This document shows, piece by piece, positions 54,679-64,000 of a stretch of DNA of 64,000 nucleotides. Source of the DNA: Pseudoxanthomonas sp. JBR18 (GTDB lineage Bacteria; Pseudomonadota; Gammaproteobacteria; Xanthomonadales; Xanthomonadaceae); contig NZ_CP116339.1 of assembly GCF_028198165.1 (NCBI RefSeq), positions 3,169,001-3,233,000 of the forward strand, written 5' to 3'. The notes under the pieces are model-generated. The model was not told the DNA's origin, made no database searches, and saw nothing but the letters and a program-made list of their open reading frames with translations. The position numbers were made by a program, and so were the translations under genes. How positions within the stretch are numbered: the first letter of the stretch is position 1; each line of letters opens with the position of its first letter.

Positions 54679-56178
54679 TCAGCGGCCTTTGCCGCCGAAC
54701 AGCCCGCCCAGCAGGCCACGCAGGATCTGCCGGCCGACCTGGTTGCCCACGGTGCGGGCGGTCTGCTTGGCCATCGCTTCGACCAGGCCCTGACGGCGGC
54801 CGGTGCCGAACAGCATGTCCTTGGCCATCTTGCCCAAGCCGTTGTCATCGGGCGCGTCGGGCTTGGCGGGGGGCGCCTTGGCCTGCGCGGTGGCGGTGTC
54901 GGCACGGTCGAGCAGGCGCTCCGCGGCTGATTCGCGGTTGATCGGGGTGTCGTACTTCATGCCGACCGGGCTGCCGGCGCGGACCTGTGCGCGTTCGGCT
55001 TCGGTGATCGCGCCCATGCGGCAGCGGGGCGGGGCGATCAGGGTCTGCTGGACCGGCATCGGCACGCCCTTGTCCTGCAGGGTCGAGACCAGGGCCTCGC
55101 CGGTCCCGAGCGAGGAGAGCGTGCGCGCCACGTCCAGCTTCGGATTGGGGACGAAGGTCTCGGCCGCCGTGCGCACCGCCTTCTGGTCGCGCGGGGTGAA
55201 GGCGCGCAGCGCGTGCTGCAGGCGATTGCCCAACTGGCCCAGGATGTTGTCGGGCACGTCGTCGGGAAACTGCGAACAGAAGTACACGCCCACGCCCTTG
55301 GATCGGATCAGGCGCACGACCTGCTCGATGCGCTGCTGCAATGCCGGCGGGGCGTCGTCGAACAGCAGGTGCGCCTCGTCGAACACGAACACCAGCTTGG
55401 GCTTGTCCAGGTCGCCGACCTCGGGCAGGTTCTCGAACAGCTCGCTCAGCAGCCACAGCAGGAAGGACGAATACAGCCGCGGCTTGAGCACCAGCTGGTC
55501 GGCGGCCAGGATGCCGATCACCCCGTGACCATTCGGGTCCACGCGCATCAGGTCTGACAGTTCCAACGCCGGCTCGCCGAAGAAGCCCTCGCCGCCGTCC
55601 TGCTCCAGCCGCAGCAGGGCGCGCTGGATGGCGCCGACCGACTGCGCACTGACCAGTCCGTACTGGGTGGAGACCTCCTTGCGTTCCTCGACGACCAGAC
55701 CCAGCAGGGCGCGCAGGTCGGCCAGGTCCAGCAGCAGCAGGCCGCGGTCGTCGGCCAACTTGAACACGATGTCCAGCACGCCGGCCTGGGTGTCGTTCAG
55801 TTCCAGGATGCGGCCGAGCAGGGTCGGGCCCATCTCGGTCACGGTGGTGCGCACCGGGTGGCCGAGCTTGCCGTACAGGTCCCAGAAGATGGTCGGCGCG
55901 CCGGCCGGGGCATAGCCGTCGATGCCGATCTGCGCGGCGCGCACGGTGACGCGCTCGCTGCCGTCGCCGGGCAATGCCAGGCCCGCTACGTCGCCTTTCA
56001 CATCGGCCATGAACACCGGCACGCCCAGGCGCGAGAAGCCTTCGGCCAGGGTCATCAAGGTCACGGTCTTGCCGGTGCCGGTGGCCCCGGCGACCAGGCC
56101 GTGGCGGTTGCCGAACTTCGGCAGCAGGTGGACCGGGATGTCGTCGGTGATGCCTTTGCCCAGCAGGATCGGGTCCAT
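54679..56178 (-). CDS. HerA-like ATPase (DUF853, YjgR type)
   Basis: A 499-residue FtsK/HerA-type P-loop ATPase. Walker A is GATGTGKT at 31-38, Walker B is LVFVFDEAHLLFDD, and the arginine-rich SKGVGVYFCSQFP region follows. The C-terminus is Ala/Lys-rich with a hydrophobic, Gly-rich tail (LRGLLGGLFGGKG). E. coli YjgR is the relative; its role is unknown. No NurA nuclease partner is next to it. It starts at 56178. Confidence 0.92.
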   Translation of the reverse strand: MDPILLGKGITDDIPVHLLPKFGNRHGLVAGATGTGKTVTLMTLAEGFSRLGVPVFMADVKGDVAGLALPGDGSERVTVRAAQIGIDGYAPAGAPTIFWDLYGKLGHPVRTTVTEMGPTLLGRILELNDTQAGVLDIVFKLADDRGLLLLDLADLRALLGLVVEERKEVSTQYGLVSAQSVGAIQRALLRLEQDGGEGFFGEPALELSDLMRVDPNGHGVIGILAADQLVLKPRLYSSFLLWLLSELFENLPEVGDLDKPKLVFVFDEAHLLFDDAPPALQQRIEQVVRLIRSKGVGVYFCSQFPDDVPDNILGQLGNRLQHALRAFTPRDQKAVRTAAETFVPNPKLDVARTLSSLGTGEALVSTLQDKGVPMPVQQTLIAPPRCRMGAITEAERAQVRAGSPVGMKYDTPINRESAAERLLDRADTATAQAKAPPAKPDAPDDNGLGKMAKDMLFGTGRRQGLVEAMAKQTARTVGNQVGRQILRGLLGGLFGGKGR

Positions 56179-56332
56179 GGAGGTTCTCGCGCGGAGTCGG
56201 GCCGATTCTAGGCGCAGTTGTCCTTACCGGTCCGCCGCAGGGCCAAGGATGTCCCACGCATGACCGACGACCTTGCCGCCTGCGCGCGTGCGCAGCTACC
56301 CTGCCGGACCGCTTTGCGTCCGTGTGTGCCTG

Positions 56333-57916
56333 ATGTCCTTCCCGTTCCGTGCCGTGCCGTTGTTCGCCGTCCTGACCCTGTCTTTCCTGGCGTCACCGGC
56401 CCTTGCGCGGATTTCCTCCCGGGACAAGGCGGCGGCCGAGGCGCTGGCCCAGCAGATGCAGGCCGCCGAGAAGCGCTACAACGCCGCGCTGGTCCTGACT
56501 TCCAACGCCGACCCGAAGGGTCAGGCCGAAAGCGATGCGGCCCTGGAGGACATGGAAGACACCCTGGACGCCTGCGCCAAGCAGAAGGGCTGCCAGATGC
56601 ACACGCTGCTGGCCACCTACAAGCGCCTGCTCAAGGAGCAGGTGGACGTCGCCTCCGACGTGTCCGGCGATGACCTGGTCGGCGAGAGCGACAGCACCGA
56701 TCCGCTGGACGATGGCCAGGACCACAGCGTGCCGGCCAGCTCGGAGGTGCCCGACTCGACCCGGACCGCGCGCCTGCTGGACGACGGGCGTCATCCCTTC
56801 GACACGATGGTCGAATTCAATCCTGCAGTGCAGGCCGGGATCCGGCGCTGGCTCACCGACATGCGCGGTGCGCTGATCGACAGCTACGAGAATTACCAGA
56901 ACATGCGCCCGGAGATGCTGCCGGCCTGGCAGGCCACCGGCCTGCCCGAGGCGCTGCTGTTCGGGATCATGGCCAAGGAGTCCAACGGCCGCACCCATGT
57001 GAGTTCGCGTGCCGGCGCAGCGGGGCTGTTGCAGTTCATGCCGTCCACCGGCAGCCGCTTCGGCCTGGGCATGGATGCGACCGGGTTCGATACGCGCTTT
57101 GATCCGTACGCCGCCACCGAGGCCGCCGCGGCCTACATGAACGAGCGCATGGGCGAGCTGAACCACAACATCGAGTTCGCCCTGGCCGCCTACAACGGCG
57201 GGGAAGGGCGCGCACGGCGGATCTACGCCAGCCGCCCCGGCGCGAGCTTCTGGGATGCCGATGTGTACGCGCAGTTCCCGGCCGAGACCCAGGACTACGT
57301 GCCCATGGTCATCGCCGCGGCCTGGCTGTATCTGCACCCCAAGCAGTACGGCCTGGTCTTTCCCCGCATCGACGCCACGCCGGCGCCGATCAAGCTGGCA
57401 CGCACCGCCTCGATCTACGAGCTGACCATCTGCATGGGCAACGGCCGCACGCGCGAGGGCTACATGCGCGCCCTGCGCAACCTCAATCCGCGCTACCAGG
57501 CCGATGACTGGATCCCGGCCGGCACCACGCTGCAGGGCAGCGTGCGCATGGCCAGCCTGTATAGCCGCTACTGCGTCAAGGGACCGCATGCCGACCTGGC
57601 CCACACCCTGGTCACCGCCACGGTGGACGCGGCCATCAAGCGCGATACGCCGCCTTCGACGCGTGTGGCCGTGGGCGATGTCAGTGGCGTGCCGATCGGC
57701 GTGCCGACGACGGTGGCGACCGGTGCGCCCAAGGCGGCCAAGCCCAAGGCGGCGCAGGCGCGGCACTACCGCGTGGCCCGTGGCGATACCCTGGGCGGCA
57801 TCTCCGACCGGTTCCGCTGCGATCTCAAGGATCTGGCCAAGGCCAATGGACTGCGAGCCCCGGCCTATGCGCTCAAGCCCGGACAGCGACTGACCCTGAC
57901 CAGCTGCGACGGCTGA
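56333..57916 (+). CDS. Membrane-bound lytic murein transglycosylase with LysM
   Basis: A 527-residue peptidoglycan lyase of the MltD type. Signal peptide about 1-26 (SPALA). The SLT domain has catalytic E216 in GIMAKESNGRTHVSSRAG, then AAGLLQFMPSTGSRFGL, and NHNIEFALAAYNGGEGRARRI. A single LysM peptidoglycan-binding repeat ends the protein (about 480-525, HYRVARGDTLGGISDRF). An acidic region at about 105-135 precedes the enzyme. There is no lipobox. ATG at 56333. Confidence 0.9.
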   Translation: MSFPFRAVPLFAVLTLSFLASPALARISSRDKAAAEALAQQMQAAEKRYNAALVLTSNADPKGQAESDAALEDMEDTLDACAKQKGCQMHTLLATYKRLLKEQVDVASDVSGDDLVGESDSTDPLDDGQDHSVPASSEVPDSTRTARLLDDGRHPFDTMVEFNPAVQAGIRRWLTDMRGALIDSYENYQNMRPEMLPAWQATGLPEALLFGIMAKESNGRTHVSSRAGAAGLLQFMPSTGSRFGLGMDATGFDTRFDPYAATEAAAAYMNERMGELNHNIEFALAAYNGGEGRARRIYASRPGASFWDADVYAQFPAETQDYVPMVIAAAWLYLHPKQYGLVFPRIDATPAPIKLARTASIYELTICMGNGRTREGYMRALRNLNPRYQADDWIPAGTTLQGSVRMASLYSRYCVKGPHADLAHTLVTATVDAAIKRDTPPSTRVAVGDVSGVPIGVPTTVATGAPKAAKPKAAQARHYRVARGDTLGGISDRFRCDLKDLAKANGLRAPAYALKPGQRLTLTSCDG

Positions 57917-58054
57917 ACCCGCGCGGGGCGGCGCGTACATGACGTCTCGCCGACGGTCCGATTCCTGCTGGCGGCTGAACGAGGCGACTCGATCCGGCGT
58001 GGCCCCTGTCATCAGTCATGCAGGCACGCGCGTTCACAGACGCTAATCTTGATG

Positions 58055-58073
58055 GTTGTTGCCTAGCAACACC
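58055..58073. promoter_or_regulatory. Inverted repeat upstream of the RND efflux operon
   Basis: TGTTGC-CTA-GCAACA at 58057-58071 is a perfect 6-bp palindrome with a 3-bp spacer, lengthened by one more pair after a mismatch. It ends 23 bp before the start of the efflux operon and lies just after a possible -10 (TAATCT 58044-58049). It could bind a TetR-type repressor; no regulator gene is adjacent. Confidence 0.4.
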
Positions 58074-58095
58074 GTCCCCTACGGAGAGTCAGTGC

Positions 58096-59313
58096 ATGTC
58101 GCGTAAATGGAAGATCGCCCTTGGGGCGGTCGTCGTGCTGGTGGTCGTGCTGGTGGGAGTCCGCGGCTGCGGCAAGCGTCATGCGGCAGAAGAAGCCAAG
58201 CAGGGCGGCGAGGACAGCACCAAGCCGGTTCCGGTGACCGTCGAGCCGGTCACCACACAGAACGTGCCGGTGTACCGCAACGCGACCGGGACGGTGACCG
58301 CGCTCAACACGGTGACGATCAATCCGCAGACCGGCGGACGCCTGATGAGCCTGAATTTCACCGAGGGCCAGCCGGTCAAGAAGGGCCAGCTGCTGGCCAA
58401 GATCGACCCACGCGAGCTGCAGGCCGCCTACGACCAGGCCGCCGCATCGAAGAAGCAGAACCAGGCCCAGCTGCAGACCGCGCGCGATACCAACGCACGC
58501 TTGACCGATCCCAAGTACGCGCCCTATGTCGCGCGCACCGACATCGACACCCAGAAGAACCTGGTCGCGCAGTACCAGGCCGCCGTCGCCGCCGCCGAGG
58601 CGTCGATGGAAGCGGCCAAGGTGCAGCTGCAGTACACCGATATCGTCTCGCCGCTGGACGGCATCGCCGGCATCCGCGGCGTGGACGTGGGCAACATCGT
58701 CAGCACCGGGTCCACGATCGTGACCATCACCCAGGTCGAGCCGATCTACGCCTCCTTCAGCCTGCCGGCGCAGGACCTGACCGTGGTCCGCCAGGCACAG
58801 GCCAAGGGCGCGGCCAAGGTCGCCGCGCTGGACAGCACCGACCAGCACGTGATCGCCGATGACGGCGTGCTGGACGTGGTCGACAACCAGGTCGGCGCGG
58901 ACACCAACACCTTCCGCCTGCGCGCACGCTTCCCCAATGCGGACCACGTACTGTGGCCGGGGCAGTTCGTCAACGTGCGCCTGCAGGTCGACATGCTGGA
59001 CGGCGGCCTGGTGGTGCCGACCCAGGCCGTGCAGCGTGGCCCGGACAGCGACTACGTCTATGTGGTCCAGGCCGACAACACCGTCAAGATGACCGACGTC
59101 ACCACCGGCGTGGAGGTGGGCGATACCCATATCGTGGTCACCAAGGGGCTGAAGGCCGGCGAGCGCGTCGTGACCGAGGGCCAGTTCCGGCTCAAGCCCG
59201 GCTCCAAGGTCAATGCCCTCAAGCCGGGCCAGGAGCCGCCGGAGCCGACCGAGCAGGAACTGCAGCAGGCCATGCAGGGCGACAAGCGCGGCGGACGCCG
59301 CGGCCCGCGCTGA
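58096..59313 (+). CDS. mdtA: RND efflux periplasmic adaptor (MdtA type)
   Basis: A 405-residue membrane fusion protein linking the inner-membrane pump and the outer-membrane channel. An N-terminal anchor helix (about 6-24, ALGAVVVLVVVLVG) replaces the lipoprotein signal. Lipoyl half-motifs flank a coiled hairpin (QLQTARDTNARLTD); the beta-barrel domain has VVPTQAVQRGPD. The C-terminus is basic. The ATG at 58096 follows GGAGA. Followed by two RND genes, matching the MdtABC, MuxABC or SmeIJK arrangement. Confidence 0.93.
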   Translation: MSRKWKIALGAVVVLVVVLVGVRGCGKRHAAEEAKQGGEDSTKPVPVTVEPVTTQNVPVYRNATGTVTALNTVTINPQTGGRLMSLNFTEGQPVKKGQLLAKIDPRELQAAYDQAAASKKQNQAQLQTARDTNARLTDPKYAPYVARTDIDTQKNLVAQYQAAVAAAEASMEAAKVQLQYTDIVSPLDGIAGIRGVDVGNIVSTGSTIVTITQVEPIYASFSLPAQDLTVVRQAQAKGAAKVAALDSTDQHVIADDGVLDVVDNQVGADTNTFRLRARFPNADHVLWPGQFVNVRLQVDMLDGGLVVPTQAVQRGPDSDYVYVVQADNTVKMTDVTTGVEVGDTHIVVTKGLKAGERVVTEGQFRLKPGSKVNALKPGQEPPEPTEQELQQAMQGDKRGGRRGPR

Positions 59314-59393
59314 TTCACATGCCCCGCCGCCGCCCGCGGCGGGGTCGCCGCGCAGGCGCGGTCGCCACGACGATCTGACAGGACGGACTTCCC

Positions 59394-62300
59394 TTGGGCT
59401 TCTCCAGCATCTTCATCCGCCGCCCCATCGCCACCACGCTGCTGATGATCGGCGTGATGCTGCTTGGCATCCTGGGTTATCGCAGCCTGCCGGTCTCGGC
59501 CCTTCCGGAGATCGACTCGCCCAGCCTGGTGGTGAACACGCAGTACCCGGGCGCGAGCGCGTCGACGATGGCCTCGCTGGTGACCACGCCGCTGGAGCGC
59601 CAGCTGGGGCAGATCTCCGGGCTGGAGATGATGACCTCCGACTCGTCGGCTGGTCTGTCCACCATCGTGCTGCAGTTCTCGATGGACCGCGACATCGACG
59701 TGGCCTCGCAGGACGTGCAGTCGGCCATCCGCCAGGCCACGCTGCCCAGCGGGCTGCCGTACCAGCCCACCTACAACCGGGTGAACCCGGCCGACGCGGC
59801 CATCGTCACCCTCAAACTGACCTCCGACACGCTGCCGCTGCGCGAGGTCAACCGCTACGCCGATTCCATCCTGGCCCAGCGCCTGTCCCAGGTCCCGGGC
59901 GTGGGCCTGGTGTCCATTGCCGGCAACGTGCGCCCGGCCGTGCGCATCCAGGTCAACCCGGCCATGCTGGCCAACATGGGCATGACCCTGGAGAACCTGC
60001 GCAGCGCGCTGACCCAGGCCAACGTCAATGCGCCCAAGGGCTCGCTCAACGGAGCCACCCAGTCCTACAGCATCGGCACCAACGACCAGATCGAGGACGC
60101 CGCCGGCTACGCCTCGACCATCATCCGCTACCAGAACGGGGCGCCGGTGCGGCTGGGGGACGTGGCCAAGGTGGTCAACGGGGTCGAGAACGACCAGCTC
60201 TCGGCCTGGGCCGATGGCAAGCAGGCGGTGCTGCTGGAGATCCGTCGCCAGCCCGGCGCCAACATCGTCCAGACCGTGGCGGCCATCCGCGCCATGCTGC
60301 CGCAGCTGCGCACGGTGCTGCCGGCCGAGGTCAAGCTGGACGTGTTCTCCGATCGCACCGAGACCATCCGCGCCTCGGTGCACGAGGTCCAGTTCACCCT
60401 GATCCTGACCATCGGCCTGGTGGTGGCGGTGATCTTCGTGTTCCTGCGCCGGCTGTGGGCCACGGTGATCCCGTCGATCGCCGTGCCGCTGTCGCTGGTG
60501 GGCACCTTCGGGGTGATGGCCTTCGCCGGGATGTCGCTGGACAACCTGTCGCTGATGGCGCTGGTGGTGGCTACGGGTTTTGTGGTGGACGACGCGATCG
60601 TGATGATCGAGAACATCGTGCGCTACATCGAGCAGGGCAAGTCGGGGCCGGAAGCGGCCGAGGAGGGCGCGCGCCAGATCGGCTTCACCGTGCTGTCGCT
60701 GACCATCTCACTGGTCGCGGTGTTCCTGCCGCTGCTGCTGATGCCGGGGGTGACCGGGCGACTGTTCCACGAGTTCGCCTGGGTGCTGTCCATCGCGGTG
60801 GTCATCTCGATGCTGGTGTCGCTGACGCTCACGCCGATGATGTGCGCCTATCTGCTCAAGCCAGACCAGCTGCCCGAGGGCGACGACGCGCATGAGCGCA
60901 CCGCCGCGGCCGGCAAGCAGAACCTGTGGTCGCGCACCGTGGGCCTGTACGAGCGCACCCTGGACTGGGTCCTGGCGCGGCAGAAGCTGACCTTGATCGT
61001 GGCTCTGGCCACGGTGGCCCTGACCGTGGCGCTGTACATCCTGATTCCCAAGGGCCTGCTGCCCGAGCAGGACACCGGCCTGATCACCGGCGTGGTCCAG
61101 GCCGACCAGACCGTGGCTTTCGAGCAGATGCAGTCGCGCACACAAGAGGTGGCGGCTGCGCTGCGCAAGGATCCGGCGGTGACCGGCGTGGCGGCGTTCG
61201 TCGGCGCCGGCAGCATGAATCCCACGCTCAACCAGGGCCAGATCAGCATCGTGCTCAAGGAGCGCGGGGACCGTGACGGCCTGGACGAGGTGCTCACCCG
61301 CCTGCAGAAATCCGTTGCCCACATCCCGGGCATCGCGCTGTACCTCAAGCCGGTGCAGGACGTGACCCTGGATACGCGTGTGGCGGCGACCGAGTATCAG
61401 TTCTCGCTCTCGGACGTGGATACCAACGAACTGCAGACCCAGGCCGAGCGGCTGACCGCCGCGCTGCGCAAGCGTCCGGAGTTGTCGGACGTGGGCAACA
61501 ACGCGGCCAACGCCGGACGTGCGCTGATGATCGACGTCAACCGCGACACCGCCAGCGCGCTGGGTGTGCCGATGCAGAGCATCGACGACACGCTCTACGA
61601 CGCCTACGGCCAGCGCCAGATCTCCACGATCTTCACCGCGCTCAACCAGTACCGCGTGGTGCTGGAGGTGGCACCCGAGTTCCGCACCCAGGACGCGCTG
61701 ATGAACAAGCTGGCCATCGCCAGCAACGGCAGCGGCGCGCTGACCGGCACCAATGCGACCACGCTGGGCCAGGTGACCTCGTCCAACTCCTCCACGGCCA
61801 CCGGTATCGGCAATGCCAACACCGGCATCACCGTGGGCAGCGGCGGGGCGATTCCGCTCTCGGCGCTGGCCACCGCCCGGGTCGGCACCACGCCGCTGGT
61901 GATCAGCCACCAGCAACAGCTGCCGGCGGTGACCATCTCCTTCAACGTCACCCAGGGCTACTCGCTGTCCCAGGCCGTGGCGGCCATCAACCAAGTGCGT
62001 GAGCAACTCGACCTGCCTGAGACGGTGCGCACCGAGTTCATCGGCAAGGCGGCCGAGTATTCCTCCAGCCAGTCCGACGTGGTGTGGCTGCTGATCGCCG
62101 CGGTGGTGGTGATCTACATCGTGCTGGGCGTGCTGTACGAGAGCTACATCCACCCGTTCACCATCATTTCGACCTTGCCGCCAGCCGGCGTGGGCGCGCT
62201 GCTGGCGCTGATGCTGTGCGGCTTCAGCCTCTCGGTGGACGGCATCGTCGGCATCGTGCTGCTGATCGGCATCGTCAAGAAGAACGCGATCATGATGATC

Positions 62301-62627
62301 GACTTCGCCATCGATGCCCGGCGCGAGGGGCTCAGCGCGCACGATGCGATCCGCCGCGCCTGCCTGCTGCGCTTCCGGCCGATCATGATGACCACCGCCG
62401 CCGCGCTGCTGGGCGCATTGCCGCTGGCGCTGGGCGACGGCATCGGCTCGGAGCTGCGCAAGCCGCTGGGCGTGTCGATCGTGGGCGGCCTGCTGCTCTC
62501 GCAACTGGTGACGCTGTACACCACGCCGGTGATCTATCTCTACATGGAACGCTTCTCCCAACGCGTGCAGCACTGGCGCGATGCCCGTGCGGCGCGGCGC
62601 GCCTCCCCGGCCCAGGAGCTCGGCTGA
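59394..62627 (+). CDS. mdtB: RND inner-membrane pump, MdtB type
   Basis: A 1077-residue proton-driven exporter. It starts at a TTG (59394) with AGGACGG upstream. Twelve membrane helices and two large periplasmic loops are recognisable. The proton-relay aspartates lie in ATGFVVDDAIVMIENI. The N-terminal motif FIRRPIATTLLM and the C-terminal VSIVGGLLLSQLVTLYTTPVIYLY are typical. It works as a heterotrimer with the next RND protein in MdtBC-type systems. An unusual Ser/Thr/Asn-rich stretch lies at residues 795-825 in the second periplasmic region. Confidence 0.94.
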   Translation: MGFSSIFIRRPIATTLLMIGVMLLGILGYRSLPVSALPEIDSPSLVVNTQYPGASASTMASLVTTPLERQLGQISGLEMMTSDSSAGLSTIVLQFSMDRDIDVASQDVQSAIRQATLPSGLPYQPTYNRVNPADAAIVTLKLTSDTLPLREVNRYADSILAQRLSQVPGVGLVSIAGNVRPAVRIQVNPAMLANMGMTLENLRSALTQANVNAPKGSLNGATQSYSIGTNDQIEDAAGYASTIIRYQNGAPVRLGDVAKVVNGVENDQLSAWADGKQAVLLEIRRQPGANIVQTVAAIRAMLPQLRTVLPAEVKLDVFSDRTETIRASVHEVQFTLILTIGLVVAVIFVFLRRLWATVIPSIAVPLSLVGTFGVMAFAGMSLDNLSLMALVVATGFVVDDAIVMIENIVRYIEQGKSGPEAAEEGARQIGFTVLSLTISLVAVFLPLLLMPGVTGRLFHEFAWVLSIAVVISMLVSLTLTPMMCAYLLKPDQLPEGDDAHERTAAAGKQNLWSRTVGLYERTLDWVLARQKLTLIVALATVALTVALYILIPKGLLPEQDTGLITGVVQADQTVAFEQMQSRTQEVAAALRKDPAVTGVAAFVGAGSMNPTLNQGQISIVLKERGDRDGLDEVLTRLQKSVAHIPGIALYLKPVQDVTLDTRVAATEYQFSLSDVDTNELQTQAERLTAALRKRPELSDVGNNAANAGRALMIDVNRDTASALGVPMQSIDDTLYDAYGQRQISTIFTALNQYRVVLEVAPEFRTQDALMNKLAIASNGSGALTGTNATTLGQVTSSNSSTATGIGNANTGITVGSGGAIPLSALATARVGTTPLVISHQQQLPAVTISFNVTQGYSLSQAVAAINQVREQLDLPETVRTEFIGKAAEYSSSQSDVVWLLIAAVVVIYIVLGVLYESYIHPFTIISTLPPAGVGALLALMLCGFSLSVDGIVGIVLLIGIVKKNAIMMIDFAIDARREGLSAHDAIRRACLLRFRPIMMTTAAALLGALPLALGDGIGSELRKPLGVSIVGGLLLSQLVTLYTTPVIYLYMERFSQRVQHWRDARAARRASPAQELG

Positions 62628-62663
62628 CGGGCGCCTGGGCGTCCTGTGCCGTCTGACCCCGCC

Positions 62664-64000
62664 ATGACCCGTCGCGTCAGCCTCTCGACTCTTTTCATCC
62701 GTCGCCCCATCGGCATCTCGCTGCTGGCGGCCGGCCTGTTCGTCATCGGGCTGATGTGCTACCTGCGCCTGGGCGTGGCGGCGCTGCCGACGCTGGAGAT
62801 CCCCTTCATCTTCGTCCAGGCCAGCCAGTCCGGCGCCGATGCCAGCACCATGGCCTCGACCGTGACCGCGCCGCTGGAACGGCGCCTGGGGCAGGTGCCC
62901 GGCGTGGACTCGATGCGCTCCAACAGCTCCGAGGGACGTTCCCTGGTCTTCCTGAGCTTCAACTCCAGCCGCAATGTGGACTCGGCCGCGCAGGACGTGG
63001 CCGCCGCGCTCAGCGCGGCCAGCGCGGACCTGCCTTCGGGCATGGGCACGCCGGGCTTTCAGAAAGCCAATCCCAACGACGACCCGCTGATCGCCATGGC
63101 GCTGACCTCCGACACCCAGTCGGCGGCCGACCTGTACAACCTGGCCGATTCACTGCTGGCCCAGCGGCTGCGTCAGGTCAGCGGCGTGTCCTCGGTGGAT
63201 ATCGCCGGTGCCTCCACGCCCGCGGTGCGCGTGGACGTCAACCTGCGCGCGCTCAACGCCATGGGGCTGTCGCCGGACGATCTGCGCAACGCCATGCGCG
63301 CGGCCAACGTGCTCTCGCCGACCGGCTTCCTGTCCGACGGCAAGTCGACCATGGCGATCATGGTCAACGACTCGGTACGCAAGGCGGCCGACTTCGCCAA
63401 CCTGGGCATCTCCAGCCAGAATGGCGTGATCGTGCGGCTCAAGGACGTGGCCAAGGTCTACGACGGGCAGCAGGACGCCTACCAGGCAGCCTGGTTCAAC
63501 AAGAAGCCCGCGGTGGTGATGTACGTCTACATCCGCAGCGGCGCCAACGTGGTGGCCACCGTCGACCGGATCCGCGCGCAGGTGCCGATGCTGCGCGAGT
63601 ACCTGCCGCAGGGCACCACCCTGACCCCGTATTACGACCGCACCCCGACCATCCGTGCCTCGCTGCACGAGGTGGAGATCACCTTGCTGATCAGCCTAGC
63701 GATGGTGGTGCTGGTGATGGCGCTGTTCCTGCGCCGGCTGGCGCCCACGCTCATCGCCACGGTGACCGTGCCCCTGTCGCTGGCCGGCTCGGCGGTGGTG
63801 ATGTACGCGCTGGGCTACACACTCAACAACCTGAGCCTGCTGGCCCTGGTGATCGCGATCGGCTTCGTGGTGGATGATGCGATCGTGGTCATCGAGAACA
63901 TCATGCGCCACCTGGACGAGGGCATGTCGCGGATGGAGGCGGCCATCGCCGGTTCGCGCGAGATCGGCTTCACCATCGTCTCGATCACTGCCTCGCTGAT
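62664..64000 (+). CDS. mdtC: RND inner-membrane pump, MdtC type (3' end outside window)
   Basis: Second RND gene of the operon. It is open from the ATG at 62664 to the window end (445 codons visible). The start MTRRVSLSTLFIRRPIGISL, the first periplasmic loop, and the first TM block with the aspartate pair IGFVVDDAIVVIENIM are present. It shares layout with the preceding RND protein but is clearly different in sequence, which supports a heteromeric MdtBC/MuxBC pump. An outer membrane factor gene would be expected downstream or elsewhere. Confidence 0.93.
   Translation, partial: MTRRVSLSTLFIRRPIGISLLAAGLFVIGLMCYLRLGVAALPTLEIPFIFVQASQSGADASTMASTVTAPLERRLGQVPGVDSMRSNSSEGRSLVFLSFNSSRNVDSAAQDVAAALSAASADLPSGMGTPGFQKANPNDDPLIAMALTSDTQSAADLYNLADSLLAQRLRQVSGVSSVDIAGASTPAVRVDVNLRALNAMGLSPDDLRNAMRAANVLSPTGFLSDGKSTMAIMVNDSVRKAADFANLGISSQNGVIVRLKDVAKVYDGQQDAYQAAWFNKKPAVVMYVYIRSGANVVATVDRIRAQVPMLREYLPQGTTLTPYYDRTPTIRASLHEVEITLLISLAMVVLVMALFLRRLAPTLIATVTVPLSLAGSAVVMYALGYTLNNLSLLALVIAIGFVVDDAIVVIENIMRHLDEGMSRMEAAIAGSREIGFTIVSITASL

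Overview
The window is bacterial chromosome with very high GC (roughly two thirds by eye), dense coding and many overlapping start and stop codons. The order lexA-recA-recX-alaS-csrA-tRNA-Ser, the GTAG-headed REP palindromes, the Xylella-type PrxQ cysteine spacing and the TonB receptor and RND pump content point to the Xanthomonadaceae (a Xanthomonas, Stenotrophomonas, Pseudoxanthomonas or Lysobacter relative). I cannot fix the genus from the sequence alone. Nearly all genes are chromosomal backbone. No prophage, integrase or CRISPR array was seen.

Layout. 1-5.7 kb: SOS repressor and recombinase (lexA, recA, recX), alaS, csrA and tRNA-Ser. 6-9.4 kb (minus strand): tRNA-Arg, a nucleotide-sugar dehydrogenase/epimerase pair and an alpha/beta hydrolase. 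9.5-14.4 kb: PhoH-type ATPase, bcp and gcvR divergent from dapA-bamC, then fdxA and tRNA-Glu. The bcp-gcvR/dapA-bamC block has the same order as in E. coli, but a 273-bp element with long terminal inverted repeats sits between gcvR and bcp. 14.6-20.2 kb: pcnB-folK-panB-panC-panD-pgi, tightly packed; pcnB probably starts at an AUC codon. 20.2-26.9 kb: three REP units, then queG divergent from nnrD-tsaE-amiC-mutL.

26.9-41.5 kb is the most accessory part. A DUF1684 lipoprotein, a TraB/GumN protein and a TPR-sulfotransferase follow mutL in overlapping frames. Opposite them lie rnfB (alone), a HAD phosphatase, an ArsB/NhaD-like transporter, an MFS transporter and metG. metG and mrp-dcd, which are divergent neighbours in E. 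coli and Pseudomonas, are here separated by about 5.7 kb. That insert carries a DUF2147 protein, a second TPR-sulfotransferase, a transposase remnant and a large TonB-dependent receptor. I regard the sulfotransferase plus receptor pairing as the best candidate for an undescribed system in this window.

41.8-50.1 kb: mrp, dcd, an RDD protein and a small membrane protein, then a minus-strand run (dienelactone hydrolase, HIT protein, pxpB, pxpC, pxpA, DUF969, DUF979, pcp). The run reads as release, uptake and hydrolysis of pyroglutamate. 50.2-58 kb: greB, a rhomboid protease, a TPR membrane protein, two small exported proteins, a HerA-like ATPase and a LysM lytic transglycosylase. 58-64 kb: an MdtABC-type RND efflux operon, whose third gene runs off the window. 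No stretch longer than 300 bases lacks a feature.
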